DNA of 9,227 nucleotides from Steroidobacteraceae bacterium. GTDB lineage: Bacteria > Pseudomonadota > Gammaproteobacteria > Steroidobacterales > Steroidobacteraceae. Where the stretch lies: assembly GCA_021325695.1 (NCBI GenBank), contig JAJTCR010000030.1, forward strand, positions 1-9,227, in the 5' to 3' direction. How positions within the stretch are numbered: position 1 is the first letter of the stretch; the number at the start of each line of letters is the position of its first letter. A model generated the notes under the pieces. That model was not told the origin of the DNA. It saw only the letters and a program-made list of their open reading frames with translations, and searched no databases. Position numbers and translations under genes: made by a program. This document shows, one piece after another, positions 1 to 6,448 of the stretch.

Positions 1-2468
1 TCTGGTTCGTGATCTTCGTCGGCGGCGCGCTCTACCTCGCCCACCAACGGGTATCACTGCGATCGGCGACCCTGGTCGCGGGCGTCGCGCTGCTTGCATA
101 CACGGCGCTGGGCCAGGCCTCCGTGCCCTGGTTGATCACGTTGTGGCTTGCCTTCGCACTGGTGGCACTGCTGAACCTCGACACGTTCCGCCTGCGCTAC
201 GTGACGCGGCCGTTCCTGCGCACGTACCGCCGGCTGTTGCCTGCGATGTCCGACACCGAGCGCGAGGCACTCGAGGCGGGTACGGTCTGGTGGGACGGCG
301 AGCTGTTCACGGGGCGACCGAACTGGCAGCGACTGCTTGCGGCGAAGGCGCCGCAATTGACGGCCGAGGAACAGGCGTTCATCGATGGGCCGTGCGAAGA
401 GCTGTGCCGGATGGTCGACGACTGGGACGTCACGCACCGGCGGGCTGACCTGCCGCCCGAGGTCTGGGACTACCTCAAGAAAAAAGGCTTCTTCGCGATG
501 ATTATCCCGAAGAAGTACGGCGGGCTCGAGTTTTCGGCCTACGGACATTCCAGCGTGCTGGTCAAACTCGCGAGCCGCAGCGCGACGCTGGCCTCCACCG
601 TGGCGGTGCCCAATTCGCTCGGCCCGGGCGAGTTGTTGCTGCATTACGGCACCGAGGAGCAGAAGAATCACTACCTGCCGCGACTCGCCCGTGGCGAGGA
701 CGTGCCCTGCTTCGCGCTGACCGCGCCTCGCGCGGGCTCCGACGCCGCGTCGATCCCGGACACCGGTGTGGTCTGCCGTGGCGTCTACCAGGGCCGGGAA
801 GTCGTCGGGTTGCGGCTCAATTTCTCGAAGCGCTACATCACGCTCGCGCCGGTCGCCACCGTCGTCGGCCTGGCTTTCCGGCTCTACGACCCCGACAGGC
901 TGCTCGGTGGCGACAAGGTGGACTACGGCATCACGTGCGCGCTGATTCCACGCGACACGGCCGGGCTCACGATCGGCCGGCGGCATTTCCCGCTCAACGT
1001 TCCGTTCCAGAACGGGCCGTTGTCGGGACAGGATGTTTTCGTGCCGGTCGATTTCATCATCGGCGGACCGAAGATGGCGGGACAGGGCTGGCGCATGCTG
1101 GTGGAGCAACTGTCGGTCGGCCGCTGCATCTCGTTGCCCTCGAACTCCGCCGGCGGTGCGAAGGCCGGCATCTTCGCGTCGGCTGCGTACGCGCGGCTGC
1201 GCAAGCAGTTCAACCAGCCGGTGGGAAAGTTCGAAGGGGTCGAGGCGGCCCTCACGCGCATGGCGGGCGCGGCGTACATCATCGATGCGGCGCGCTCGGT
1301 CACCACGGGCGCGATCGACGGTGGCGAAAAACCCGCGGTACCGGCCGCGATGCTCAAGTACCACTGCACCGAGCTCGCCCGCCAGGTCGCGAACGACGCG
1401 ATGGACGTGCACGGCGGCAAGGGCATCTGCCTCGGTCCGAAGAACTACCTCGGCCGCGGTTACCAGGTCGTGCCGGTCGCGATCACGGTCGAGGGGGCGA
1501 ACATCCTGACGCGCAGCCTGATGATCCTCGGCCAGGGTGCGATCCGCTGCCACCCGTACGTGCTGCGGGAAATGAATGCCGCGAAGGACAAGGACAAGCG
1601 GCGCAGCCTGCGCGAGTTCGATCGCGCGCTGTTCGGGCACATCGGCTACACGCTGGGAAACGCCGCACGGTCGCTGGTGACGGCGCTCACGCTCGCGCGC
1701 TTCTCGGCCGCGCCCGAGACCGGCGCCACGCGGCGTTACTACCAGCACGTCAACAGCTTCAGCGCCCGCTTCGCGTTCACGACTGACATCGCCATGCTCG
1801 CGCTCGGCGGCTACCTCAAGCAGAAGGAACACCTCTCGGCACGGCTCGGCGACGTGCTCTCGGCGCTCTACATGGCGTCGATGGTGCTCAAGCACTACGA
1901 GAACCAGGGGCGCCCGGAGGCCGACCTGCCGCTGGTCGAGTGGTGTTGCCGCACGCTGCTCTACAAGGCGCAGGAGCAGCTGCACGGATTCCTGCGCAAC
2001 TTCCCGAATCGCTGGCTGGCGGCATTCATGCGCCTGGTGGTCTTCCCGCGCGGTCGCACGTATTTCGCGCCGAGCGACCGGCTCGGTCGCAGGATCGTCG
2101 AGCCGCTGATGATGCCGAGCGCGACGCGCGACCGGCTCGCGCAGGGCATCTACCGTACGATCGAGCCGGGCAACGTGATCGGCCTGCTGCAGGAAGCGCT
2201 CGAATTCTCGGTCGTCGCGGAGCCGCTCGAAAAGCGGATCCGCGTCGAAGGCGTGAAGACGGGGCGCGTCACCGCGCTCGACCTGCCGGGGCAGATCGAG
2301 CAGGCGCTCGCGGCCGGCCTGATCGACGCGCGAGAGGCGAACGTGCTGCGGCAGTACGATCGCAAGGTCATGGAGATCATCCACGTCGACGATTTCGCGA
2401 GCGAGGAACTCATGGCCGGCGGGCAGGTCGAGCCGGAACAGGCGCGGCGCAGGCCTCAGGTGGCCTAG
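1..2468 (+). CDS. fadE: FadE-type acyl-CoA dehydrogenase, 5' end cut by window edge
   Basis: This enzyme catalyses the first oxidation of fatty-acid beta-oxidation (acyl-CoA to trans-2-enoyl-CoA, FAD-dependent). About 820 residues are visible, against about 814 in E. coli FadE, and the match runs the full length. Numbering from the GTG at 9: two hydrophobic segments at about 17-36 and 38-57 suggest membrane attachment. The acyl-CoA dehydrogenase core spans about 140-520, with family blocks such as MIIPKKYGGLEFSAY, VPNSLGPGELLLHYG and IGGPKMAGQGWRML. The TVEGANILTRS block puts Glu495 at the place of the catalytic base. The rest matches the C-terminal DUF1974-type region of FadE. The frame stays open to the left edge (Trp, Phe codons at 3-8) and only a handful of N-terminal residues seem missing, so the true start probably lies just outside the window rather than at the GTG at 9. 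It ends 3 bases before the stop of the convergent pcaD. Confidence 0.96.
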   Translation, partial: WFVIFVGGALYLAHQRVSLRSATLVAGVALLAYTALGQASVPWLITLWLAFALVALLNLDTFRLRYVTRPFLRTYRRLLPAMSDTEREALEAGTVWWDGELFTGRPNWQRLLAAKAPQLTAEEQAFIDGPCEELCRMVDDWDVTHRRADLPPEVWDYLKKKGFFAMIIPKKYGGLEFSAYGHSSVLVKLASRSATLASTVAVPNSLGPGELLLHYGTEEQKNHYLPRLARGEDVPCFALTAPRAGSDAASIPDTGVVCRGVYQGREVVGLRLNFSKRYITLAPVATVVGLAFRLYDPDRLLGGDKVDYGITCALIPRDTAGLTIGRRHFPLNVPFQNGPLSGQDVFVPVDFIIGGPKMAGQGWRMLVEQLSVGRCISLPSNSAGGAKAGIFASAAYARLRKQFNQPVGKFEGVEAALTRMAGAAYIIDAARSVTTGAIDGGEKPAVPAAMLKYHCTELARQVANDAMDVHGGKGICLGPKNYLGRGYQVVPVAITVEGANILTRSLMILGQGAIRCHPYVLREMNAAKDKDKRRSLREFDRALFGHIGYTLGNAARSLVTALTLARFSAAPETGATRRYYQHVNSFSARFAFTTDIAMLALGGYLKQKEHLSARLGDVLSALYMASMVLKHYENQGRPEADLPLVEWCCRTLLYKAQEQLHGFLRNFPNRWLAAFMRLVVFPRGRTYFAPSDRLGRRIVEPLMMPSATRDRLAQGIYRTIEPGNVIGLLQEALEFSVVAEPLEKRIRVEGVKTGRVTALDLPGQIEQALAAGLIDAREANVLRQYDRKVMEIIHVDDFASEELMAGGQVEPEQARRRPQVA

Positions 2469-2471
2469 GGC

Positions 2472-3263
2472 CTACGCGAACGCCGCGTCGCCGAGGAACC
2501 TCAGGACTTCCGCGTTGAACTGCGCGGACGCGCCCAGGTTCGAAAGGTGCGCGGCCGGCAGCTCGACGATCCGCGCGCCGGCAATCCGCGCAGCGTACGC
2601 GCGCGCTGCCTCGATCGGCGGCGCCGGATCCTGTAGCCCGGCCACGACGAGCACCGGCCGCTCGATCGCGGCGAGCGATTCGCGTTCGTCGAATCCCGCC
2701 AGCGCTTCGCAGCAGGCCGCGTACCCCTCGGGCGGAGTCGCGAGAAACGACTCCCGGATGGCAGCCACCGTGCGCGGCTCGCGTTGGCGGAATTCGGCCG
2801 TGAACCAGCGCTCCATCGTCAGATCGACGAGCCCGCCCAGTCCGTCCCGGCGCACGCTGGCCGCGCGCGCGAGCATCGTTTCGGGCGCGCCCAGCCAGGG
2901 GACCGTGTTGCAGAACACGAACCGATCGAAGCGCTCCGGCGCGTGCGCCGCGAGCCAGATGCCGGTCGCACCGCCCATCGACAGGCCGCAGAACTCCGCG
3001 CGTTCGATGCCGGCCGCGTCGAGCAGCCGCAGCACGTCCGTCGCCAGCAGTTCGATCGAGTACGGCCCGCGCGTGACGGTGCTGCGCCCGTGCCCACGCG
3101 TGTCGTAGCGCAGCACGCGGCGCTGTCCTGCGAACGCATCGACCTGCGGGCCCCACATCGCGAGCGACGAGCCGAGCGAATTCGAGAGCACCAGGCACGG
3201 CGCGTGGGCCGGGCCGTCGAAGGCGACGTTGAACTGGCAACCGTTCGCGCGGAGCGTCGCCAT
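2472..3263 (-). CDS. pcaD: 3-oxoadipate enol-lactonase (alpha/beta hydrolase)
   Basis: This 263-residue alpha/beta-hydrolase most resembles PcaD, which hydrolyses 3-oxoadipate enol-lactone to 3-oxoadipate in the protocatechuate/catechol branch of the beta-ketoadipate pathway in the cytoplasm. Visible features: the N-terminal SNSLGSSLAMW block (oxyanion-hole region), RYDTRGHGRS at 52-61, the nucleophile elbow GLSMGG with Ser95, the acid in AGLQDPAPP (Asp212), and the catalytic His239 in PAAHLSNLGA, a sequence very typical of PcaD. The ATG at 3263 gives the expected N terminus and lies 5 bases after the stop of the small upstream gene, so the two are probably co-transcribed. No other pca gene is nearby, so the physiological substrate is less certain than the fold. 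Another carboxylic-ester hydrolase of the same family is the main alternative. Confidence 0.88.
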   Translation of the reverse strand: MATLRANGCQFNVAFDGPAHAPCLVLSNSLGSSLAMWGPQVDAFAGQRRVLRYDTRGHGRSTVTRGPYSIELLATDVLRLLDAAGIERAEFCGLSMGGATGIWLAAHAPERFDRFVFCNTVPWLGAPETMLARAASVRRDGLGGLVDLTMERWFTAEFRQREPRTVAAIRESFLATPPEGYAACCEALAGFDERESLAAIERPVLVVAGLQDPAPPIEAARAYAARIAGARIVELPAAHLSNLGASAQFNAEVLRFLGDAAFA

Positions 3264-3268
3264 GGTGA

Positions 3269-3472
3269 TCAGGATTTCGACAGCAGGCGTGCGAGCAGGG
3301 CGGCTTCGCGCTCGTAGTCGAACAGTTCCAGCAGTCGACCGAACTCAGCGTCGTGCGGGCCCGCCGCGGTGCGCGACATCGCGCGGAAAAAGTCCTTCGC
3401 GGAGATGTCATCGTTCGCGACGACGAGCACCGTCGCGCGCGCGACGTGCACCGCTGTGGCTGGCCCTGCCAT
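3269..3472 (-). CDS. Small hypothetical protein, 67 residues, upstream of pcaD
   Basis: I do not recognise this protein. The frame encodes MAGPATAVHV at the N terminus and ends ALLARLLSKS. It has no obvious signal peptide or membrane helix; an acidic/aromatic central part (DDISAKDFFRAM) and a C-terminal leucine-rich amphipathic stretch (RLLELFDYEREAALL) suggest a small, mostly helical cytoplasmic protein. I believe it is coding because codon choice from about residue 10 onward is strongly biased to G/C third positions like the neighbours (CTG, GAC, CGC, TTC), and because the stop sits 5 bases before the pcaD ATG, an operon-like spacing. The start is uncertain: the frame stays open upstream (antisense to the DUF4286 gene). 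The ATG at 3472 has no clear Shine-Dalgarno, and in-frame GTG codons at 3451 and 3430 are alternatives. Confidence 0.55.
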   Translation of the reverse strand: MAGPATAVHVARATVLVVANDDISAKDFFRAMSRTAAGPHDAEFGRLLELFDYEREAALLARLLSKS

Positions 3473-3586
3473 CTGTCGACGTCGCTCGGCGTCCGGTTTG
3501 CCGTAGTCCCGGGGATGGTACCGTCTGCGCGTCGCACCTGCCACGAACCCGCCGACGTGCGCCTGGCTTTGCGTTAAAGTTGGGAC
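3473..3586. promoter_or_regulatory. Divergent intergenic region with likely promoter(s)
   Basis: This 114-base gap separates the minus-strand small gene/pcaD pair from the plus-strand DUF4286-DUF3667 gene, so it should hold promoters for both directions. On the plus strand the only AT-richer patch is GCGTTAAAGT (3571-3580), which contains a -10-like TAAAGT at 3575-3580. I see no good -35 match at the standard spacing and no clear operator palindrome. The promoter role is inferred from gene arrangement rather than from strong motifs. Confidence 0.3.
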
Positions 3587-5086
3587 GTGCGGCGCGCCGA
3601 CGAGCAGGAAACGGTCATTTACGAGGTCAACCTCGAGGCCGACGCGGCGATCGAGGCGCCGTTCGACACCTGGTTGCGCGACCACGTCGCGGACATGCTG
3701 CAGCTGCCCGGCTTCCTCTCGGCCGAGGTGCTCGCCGACGGCGCTGCGCCGACGGACCGCATCCGGCGCACCGTGCAATACCGATTGCAAGACCAGGCTG
3801 CACTCGACCGTTACCTGCGCGAGCACGCGCCACGGATGCGACAGCACGGGATCGCGTTGTTCGGCGATCGCTTCACCGCCGAACGACGCACGCTGGCTCA
3901 CCGCGAGGAATTCATTCGCGGACAGGTCTCCACCGAAAACTGCCTCAATTGCGGCGAGGTGCTCACCGGCCAGCATTGCTCGCATTGCGGCCAGCGCGCG
4001 AAAGTGCGCGTGCTGTCGCTCGGCGGCCTGCTGCGCGACCTGTTCGGCGACCTGACCGACTTCGACTCACGGATCTGGCGCACGCTGGTCCCCCTGGCGT
4101 TCCGCCCCGGTACGCTGACCTCCGATTACCTGCGTGGACGGCGCACCTACTACACGCCGCCGTTCCGGATGTACCTGGTGCTGAGCGTCGCGTTCTTCCT
4201 GGCGACCACGATCGGCGCCAATCCCGGCGACGCGATGCGCCTGAACGTCGGCGAGGACGGTGCCAACCTGCAGATCATCGACGGCTCGAACGAGCAGGCC
4301 ACCCCGAATGCGGAACCCCCGACGGACGGAGCCAAACGTCCGACGACGCCGGCAGCGGCCGCGCCTGCGTCTTCCGCACCCGCGCCACAGGACAACGCGG
4401 CGGCGGGGCCGAAACTCGCGCCCGATCGCCAGCGGGTGGTGGACGCCATCGTGTCGAAGCTGCCCAGGTCCGAGCGCGAGGGCGCGCGGCGCGAACTCGA
4501 GCGTGAGATCGGCGAGCTCACGCCCGAGGAGATGGCCCCTGTCTCGCGGCTCGTGAACGATCCCTGCGGCGAATCGAACCTGCACGTCGAGATCGGCGCC
4601 TGGGGTGAGAAGTACGAGCCCCGTCTGCGCGATGCGTGCCGCAGGATCATGGCGGACTCGAAGTCGTTCGGACGCGCGCTGTACGAGAACATCCCGAAGA
4701 TGATGTTCATCTTCCTGCCGCTGATCGCCGCCGTGATGTTCATGCTCTACCTCGGTTCCGGTCGCTATTACGTCGAGCACCTGCTGTTCTTCGTGCACTA
4801 CCATGCGTTCTTCTTCCTCGGCGGGCTCGCCATCGTCGTGCTCGACCGCGGCGCCGGGTTGTTCGAGAAATCGGCGATCGGCGCTGCGCTGAGTTTTCTG
4901 GAAGGCGCACTGACCTTCGTGCTCGTCTTCTACGTGCCCTACTACCTCTACCGCGCCATGCGCCGCGTCTACGGCCAGGGGCGCCTCGTCACGCTGTTCA
5001 AGTATTCGCTGCTCGGGATCGGCTATGTGTTCTTCATGGCGTTGACCGCGGTCGGGCTGCTGTTCTACACGGCTCTGACGCTCTGA
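3587..5086 (+). CDS. DUF4286-DUF3667 fusion membrane protein with zinc ribbon
   Basis: This 499-residue protein has an unknown role. Residues about 9-103 (VIYEVNLEAD onward) look like a DUF4286 domain, a small soluble alpha/beta domain usually found as a stand-alone protein. Residues 119-134 form a zinc ribbon, CLNCG...CSHCG (Cys119, 122, 131, 134), followed by a DUF3667-type membrane region containing RPGTLTSDYLRGRRTYYTPP. Likely membrane helices are about 194-210, 370-390, 397-420, 435-456 and 472-497. Between the first two lies a loop of about 155 residues with an Ala/Pro-rich low-complexity part (about 240-275) and two cysteines (327, 351). If the zinc ribbon is cytoplasmic, this loop is periplasmic and the cysteines could form a disulphide. 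The GTG at 3587 is chosen because an in-frame TAA lies at 3575-3577 and the DUF4286 strand begins about ten residues later. dinB follows after 10 bases. Family assignments are by recognition only. Confidence 0.85.
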   Translation: MRRADEQETVIYEVNLEADAAIEAPFDTWLRDHVADMLQLPGFLSAEVLADGAAPTDRIRRTVQYRLQDQAALDRYLREHAPRMRQHGIALFGDRFTAERRTLAHREEFIRGQVSTENCLNCGEVLTGQHCSHCGQRAKVRVLSLGGLLRDLFGDLTDFDSRIWRTLVPLAFRPGTLTSDYLRGRRTYYTPPFRMYLVLSVAFFLATTIGANPGDAMRLNVGEDGANLQIIDGSNEQATPNAEPPTDGAKRPTTPAAAAPASSAPAPQDNAAAGPKLAPDRQRVVDAIVSKLPRSEREGARRELEREIGELTPEEMAPVSRLVNDPCGESNLHVEIGAWGEKYEPRLRDACRRIMADSKSFGRALYENIPKMMFIFLPLIAAVMFMLYLGSGRYYVEHLLFFVHYHAFFFLGGLAIVVLDRGAGLFEKSAIGAALSFLEGALTFVLVFYVPYYLYRAMRRVYGQGRLVTLFKYSLLGIGYVFFMALTAVGLLFYTALTL

Positions 5087-5096
5087 ACACACCCGC

Positions 5097-6275
5097 ATGA
5101 GCGCACAGCGAACGATCCTGCACGTCGACATGGACGCGTTCTACGCGTCGGTCGAGCAGCGCGATCATCCGGAGTTGCGCGGCAAGCCCGTCATCGTCGG
5201 CGGCGGCGGCAACCGCGGCGTGGTCGCCGCGGCGAGTTACGAGGTCCGTCCGTTCGGCGTGCATTCGGCCATGCCGACGCGCGAAGCGTTGCGCCGCTGC
5301 CCGGACGCGATCGTCGTACCGCCGCGCATCGGGCATTACAGCGGTGTCTCCAGCCAGATCTTCGCGGTATTCCACGAGTTCACGCCACTCGTGCAGGGCC
5401 TTTCGCTCGACGAAGCGTTCCTCGACGTGACGGCGAGCCTGGGCGCATTCGGCAGTGCGGAATGGATCGCGCGCGAGATCAAGCGGCGGATCCGCGATCG
5501 CACGCAGCTCACCGCGTCGGTGGGCGTGGCGCCGAACAAGCTCGTGGCCAAGATCGCGTCCGACCTGCGCAAGCCCGACGGCCTCGTCGTCGTGCGACCG
5601 GCCGAGGTGCGCGACGTGCTCGACCCGCTGCCGATCCGCAAGCTGTTCGGGCTCGGGCCGAAGACGGTACCGAAAGTCGAATCGCTCGGCATCCACACGC
5701 TCGGACAGTTGCGCCAGGCTCCGGCCACCCGTTTGCGACCGCTGTTCGGTCGCTACACCGAGCGTGTGCAGCAACGCGCGGCCGGCATCGACGAGCGCCC
5801 GGTCGTCCCCGACGAGGACGAGAAGCAGATCAGCGCCGAGGAGACTTTCGACACGGACATCGCCGATCGTGCACGGCTGCACGCCGAGGTCACGCGCCTC
5901 GCGGACAAGGCTTGTGCCCGGCTGCGGGCCCGCGGACTTGTGGGCGGCTGCATCACGGTCAAGATCCGCCGCGGCGACTTCACGACCTACACGCGTCAGC
6001 GCGGGTTCGAGCCGCGCACTCGAGAAACACGCGTCGTCGCGCGGATCGCGGGCGAACTGCTGGACGGCTGGCTCCAGACGCAGCCGCGCGCTGCCTTGCG
6101 GTTGCTCGGCGTGGGCCTGGGCGACCTCGCCGAAGACGTGCAGGCCGACCTGTTCACCGCACCGGAGTCGACGCGCAACCGGCAACTCGACGCCGCGGTC
6201 GACGAGATCCGCCAGAAATTCGGTTCGGTGGCGCTGAAGGCGGCGAGTTCGATCAAAACAGGGGATAGGGGTTAG
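5097..6275 (+). CDS. dinB: DNA polymerase IV (Y-family translesion polymerase)
   Basis: This 392-residue error-prone polymerase bypasses DNA lesions and extends misaligned primers. The N terminus reads HVDMDAFYASVE, giving metal-binding Asp11 and, from the family pattern, Tyr16 at the ribonucleotide-excluding steric-gate position (Phe in E. coli). LSLDEAFLDVT supplies the other catalytic acids, Asp105 and Glu106. SVGVAPNKLVAKIASD (141-156) and KPDG are family hallmarks, then thumb helix-hairpin-helix (about 180-212) and little-finger domain (about 245-345). QADLF at 349-353 fits the beta-clamp binding motif. The ATG at 5097 is the family start; it has no clear Shine-Dalgarno and lies 10 bases after the preceding stop, so coupled translation is likely. 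I see no LexA-type box upstream. The last residues (TGDRG) and the TAG stop are largely encoded by the G-rich repeat starting at 6261, so the C-terminal tip is probably not ancestral. Confidence 0.96.
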   Translation: MSAQRTILHVDMDAFYASVEQRDHPELRGKPVIVGGGGNRGVVAAASYEVRPFGVHSAMPTREALRRCPDAIVVPPRIGHYSGVSSQIFAVFHEFTPLVQGLSLDEAFLDVTASLGAFGSAEWIAREIKRRIRDRTQLTASVGVAPNKLVAKIASDLRKPDGLVVVRPAEVRDVLDPLPIRKLFGLGPKTVPKVESLGIHTLGQLRQAPATRLRPLFGRYTERVQQRAAGIDERPVVPDEDEKQISAEETFDTDIADRARLHAEVTRLADKACARLRARGLVGGCITVKIRRGDFTTYTRQRGFEPRTRETRVVARIAGELLDGWLQTQPRAALRLLGVGLGDLAEDVQADLFTAPESTRNRQLDAAVDEIRQKFGSVALKAASSIKTGDRG

Positions 6276-6285
6276 GGGATAGGGG
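6261..6285 (+). other. Predicted G-quadruplex motif on the plus strand
   Basis: Four runs of exactly four guanines are separated by three-base loops ATA, TTA and ATA, which is an ideal intramolecular G-quadruplex pattern and resembles telomeric repeats. It spans the end of dinB and its stop codon (6273-6275), so it would also be present in the dinB mRNA. Formation competes with pairing to the right arm of the inverted repeat. The motif is seen directly; folding in the cell is inference. Confidence 0.6.
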
Positions 6286-6378
6286 ATAGTGGTCGGAGCA
6301 GCTGCGCCGCGGCGCGGGAGAGCGCCTGAGCGCGAAGCGCACCTCTTCACTATCCGCTAACCCCTATCCCCTATCCCC
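6261..6378. repeat. Imperfect inverted-repeat element with G-rich heptad arms (MITE/REP-like)
   Basis: The left arm (6261-6290) and right arm (6349-6378) are 30 bases each and are reverse complements at 27 of 30 positions. They enclose a 58-base GC-rich centre. The left arm is built of GGGGATA/GGGGTTA heptads; the right arm carries the same heptads on the other strand. The three mismatches arise mainly because the single TTA heptad is second in one arm and third in the other. The centre holds a perfect 12-base palindrome GCGCCGCGGCGC (6304-6315), a direct repeat GAGCGC at 6320 and 6328, and a small GCGC-GAA-GCGC hairpin (6330-6340). There is no open frame for a transposase and I see no convincing target-site duplication. 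The element overlaps the last codons of dinB. Its mobility is inferred; the symmetry is seen directly. Confidence 0.8.
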
Positions 6379-6391
6379 TTTTCCCTTCCCC
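6361..6391 (-). other. Predicted G-quadruplex motif on the minus strand
   Basis: C-runs on the plus strand at 6361-6364, 6368-6371, 6375-6378, 6383-6385 and 6388-6391 give at least four G-tracts on the minus strand with short loops. It mirrors the plus-strand motif at 6261-6285, so each strand of this intergenic region carries one. The first three runs are in the right arm of the inverted repeat; the last two lie in an adjoining partial copy. Confidence 0.5.
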
Positions 6392-6398
6392 TATCCGC
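6383..6398. repeat. Extra partial copy of the right-arm heptad sequence
   Basis: Just outside the right arm, after TTTT at 6379-6382, the sequence CCCTTCCCCTATCCGC repeats material found in the right arm (ACTATCCGCTAACC and CCCCTATCC). It looks like a decayed or incomplete further repeat unit, suggesting tandem expansion, slippage or a second nested element. Confidence 0.4.
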
Positions 6399-6418
6399 TG
6401 TACCGGCCCTGAGGCATC

Positions 6419-6442
6419 ATGAACGTCCGCCGCGCGTCCTGA
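6419..6442 (+). CDS. Possible 7-codon upstream ORF before gspA
   Basis: An ATG at 6419 opens a tiny frame encoding MNVRRAS and stopping at TGA 6440-6442, six bases before the gspA ATG. GAGG at 6411-6414 is a fair Shine-Dalgarno at short spacing, whereas gspA itself has none that I can see. Translation of this leader could deliver ribosomes to gspA. It could also be chance; nothing beyond arrangement supports it. Confidence 0.2.
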   Translation: MNVRRAS

Positions 6443-6448
6443 CTCCCG

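Larger units (their letters stand above)
6261..6382. terminator. Possible two-way transcription terminator formed by the inverted repeat
   Basis: The long stem (27 of 30 pairs) is followed by TTTT (6379-6382) on the plus strand, and on the minus strand the arm is followed by TGTTTT. In RNA this would give a stem plus short U tract downstream of dinB. The 58-base loop and only four U residues make it an atypical intrinsic terminator. It could equally be an mRNA-stabilising 3' structure. Confidence 0.3.

Noticed and set aside
54..2384. A 776-residue open frame on the minus strand across fadE
   Set aside because: It lies antisense to a full-length, clearly recognised FadE. The Arg/His/Glu-rich composition without any domain is typical of an opposite-strand shadow in GC-rich coding DNA.
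2410..3537. A 375-residue minus-strand frame over pcaD and the small gene
   Set aside because: It is a different frame from pcaD, rich in Arg/Ala/Pro, with no recognisable domain, whereas pcaD has all its catalytic motifs in its own frame.
3473..3985. Upstream extension of the small minus-strand gene to 238 residues
   Set aside because: The extra part is antisense to DUF4286 coding sequence and would be explained by GC-rich shadowing; the ATG at 3472 in the intergenic region is a simpler start.
3229..4506. A 425-residue plus-strand frame over the DUF4286-DUF3667 gene
   Set aside because: It is an Arg/Ala/Pro-rich shadow of the real frame, which carries the zinc ribbon and hydrophobic helices.
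5060..5096. LexA (SOS) box upstream of dinB
   Set aside because: I looked for a CTGT-N8-ACAG type palindrome before the ATG and found none; dinB is more likely read from the upstream gene's promoter.
5034..6350. A 438-residue minus-strand frame over dinB
   Set aside because: It is antisense to a complete DNA polymerase IV with all catalytic motifs, and has no domain of its own.
6261..6398. CRISPR array or true telomere repeat
   Set aside because: The units are 7 bases, contiguous and arranged as an inverted pair with no spacers, and the region is internal to a chromosome-like gene order.
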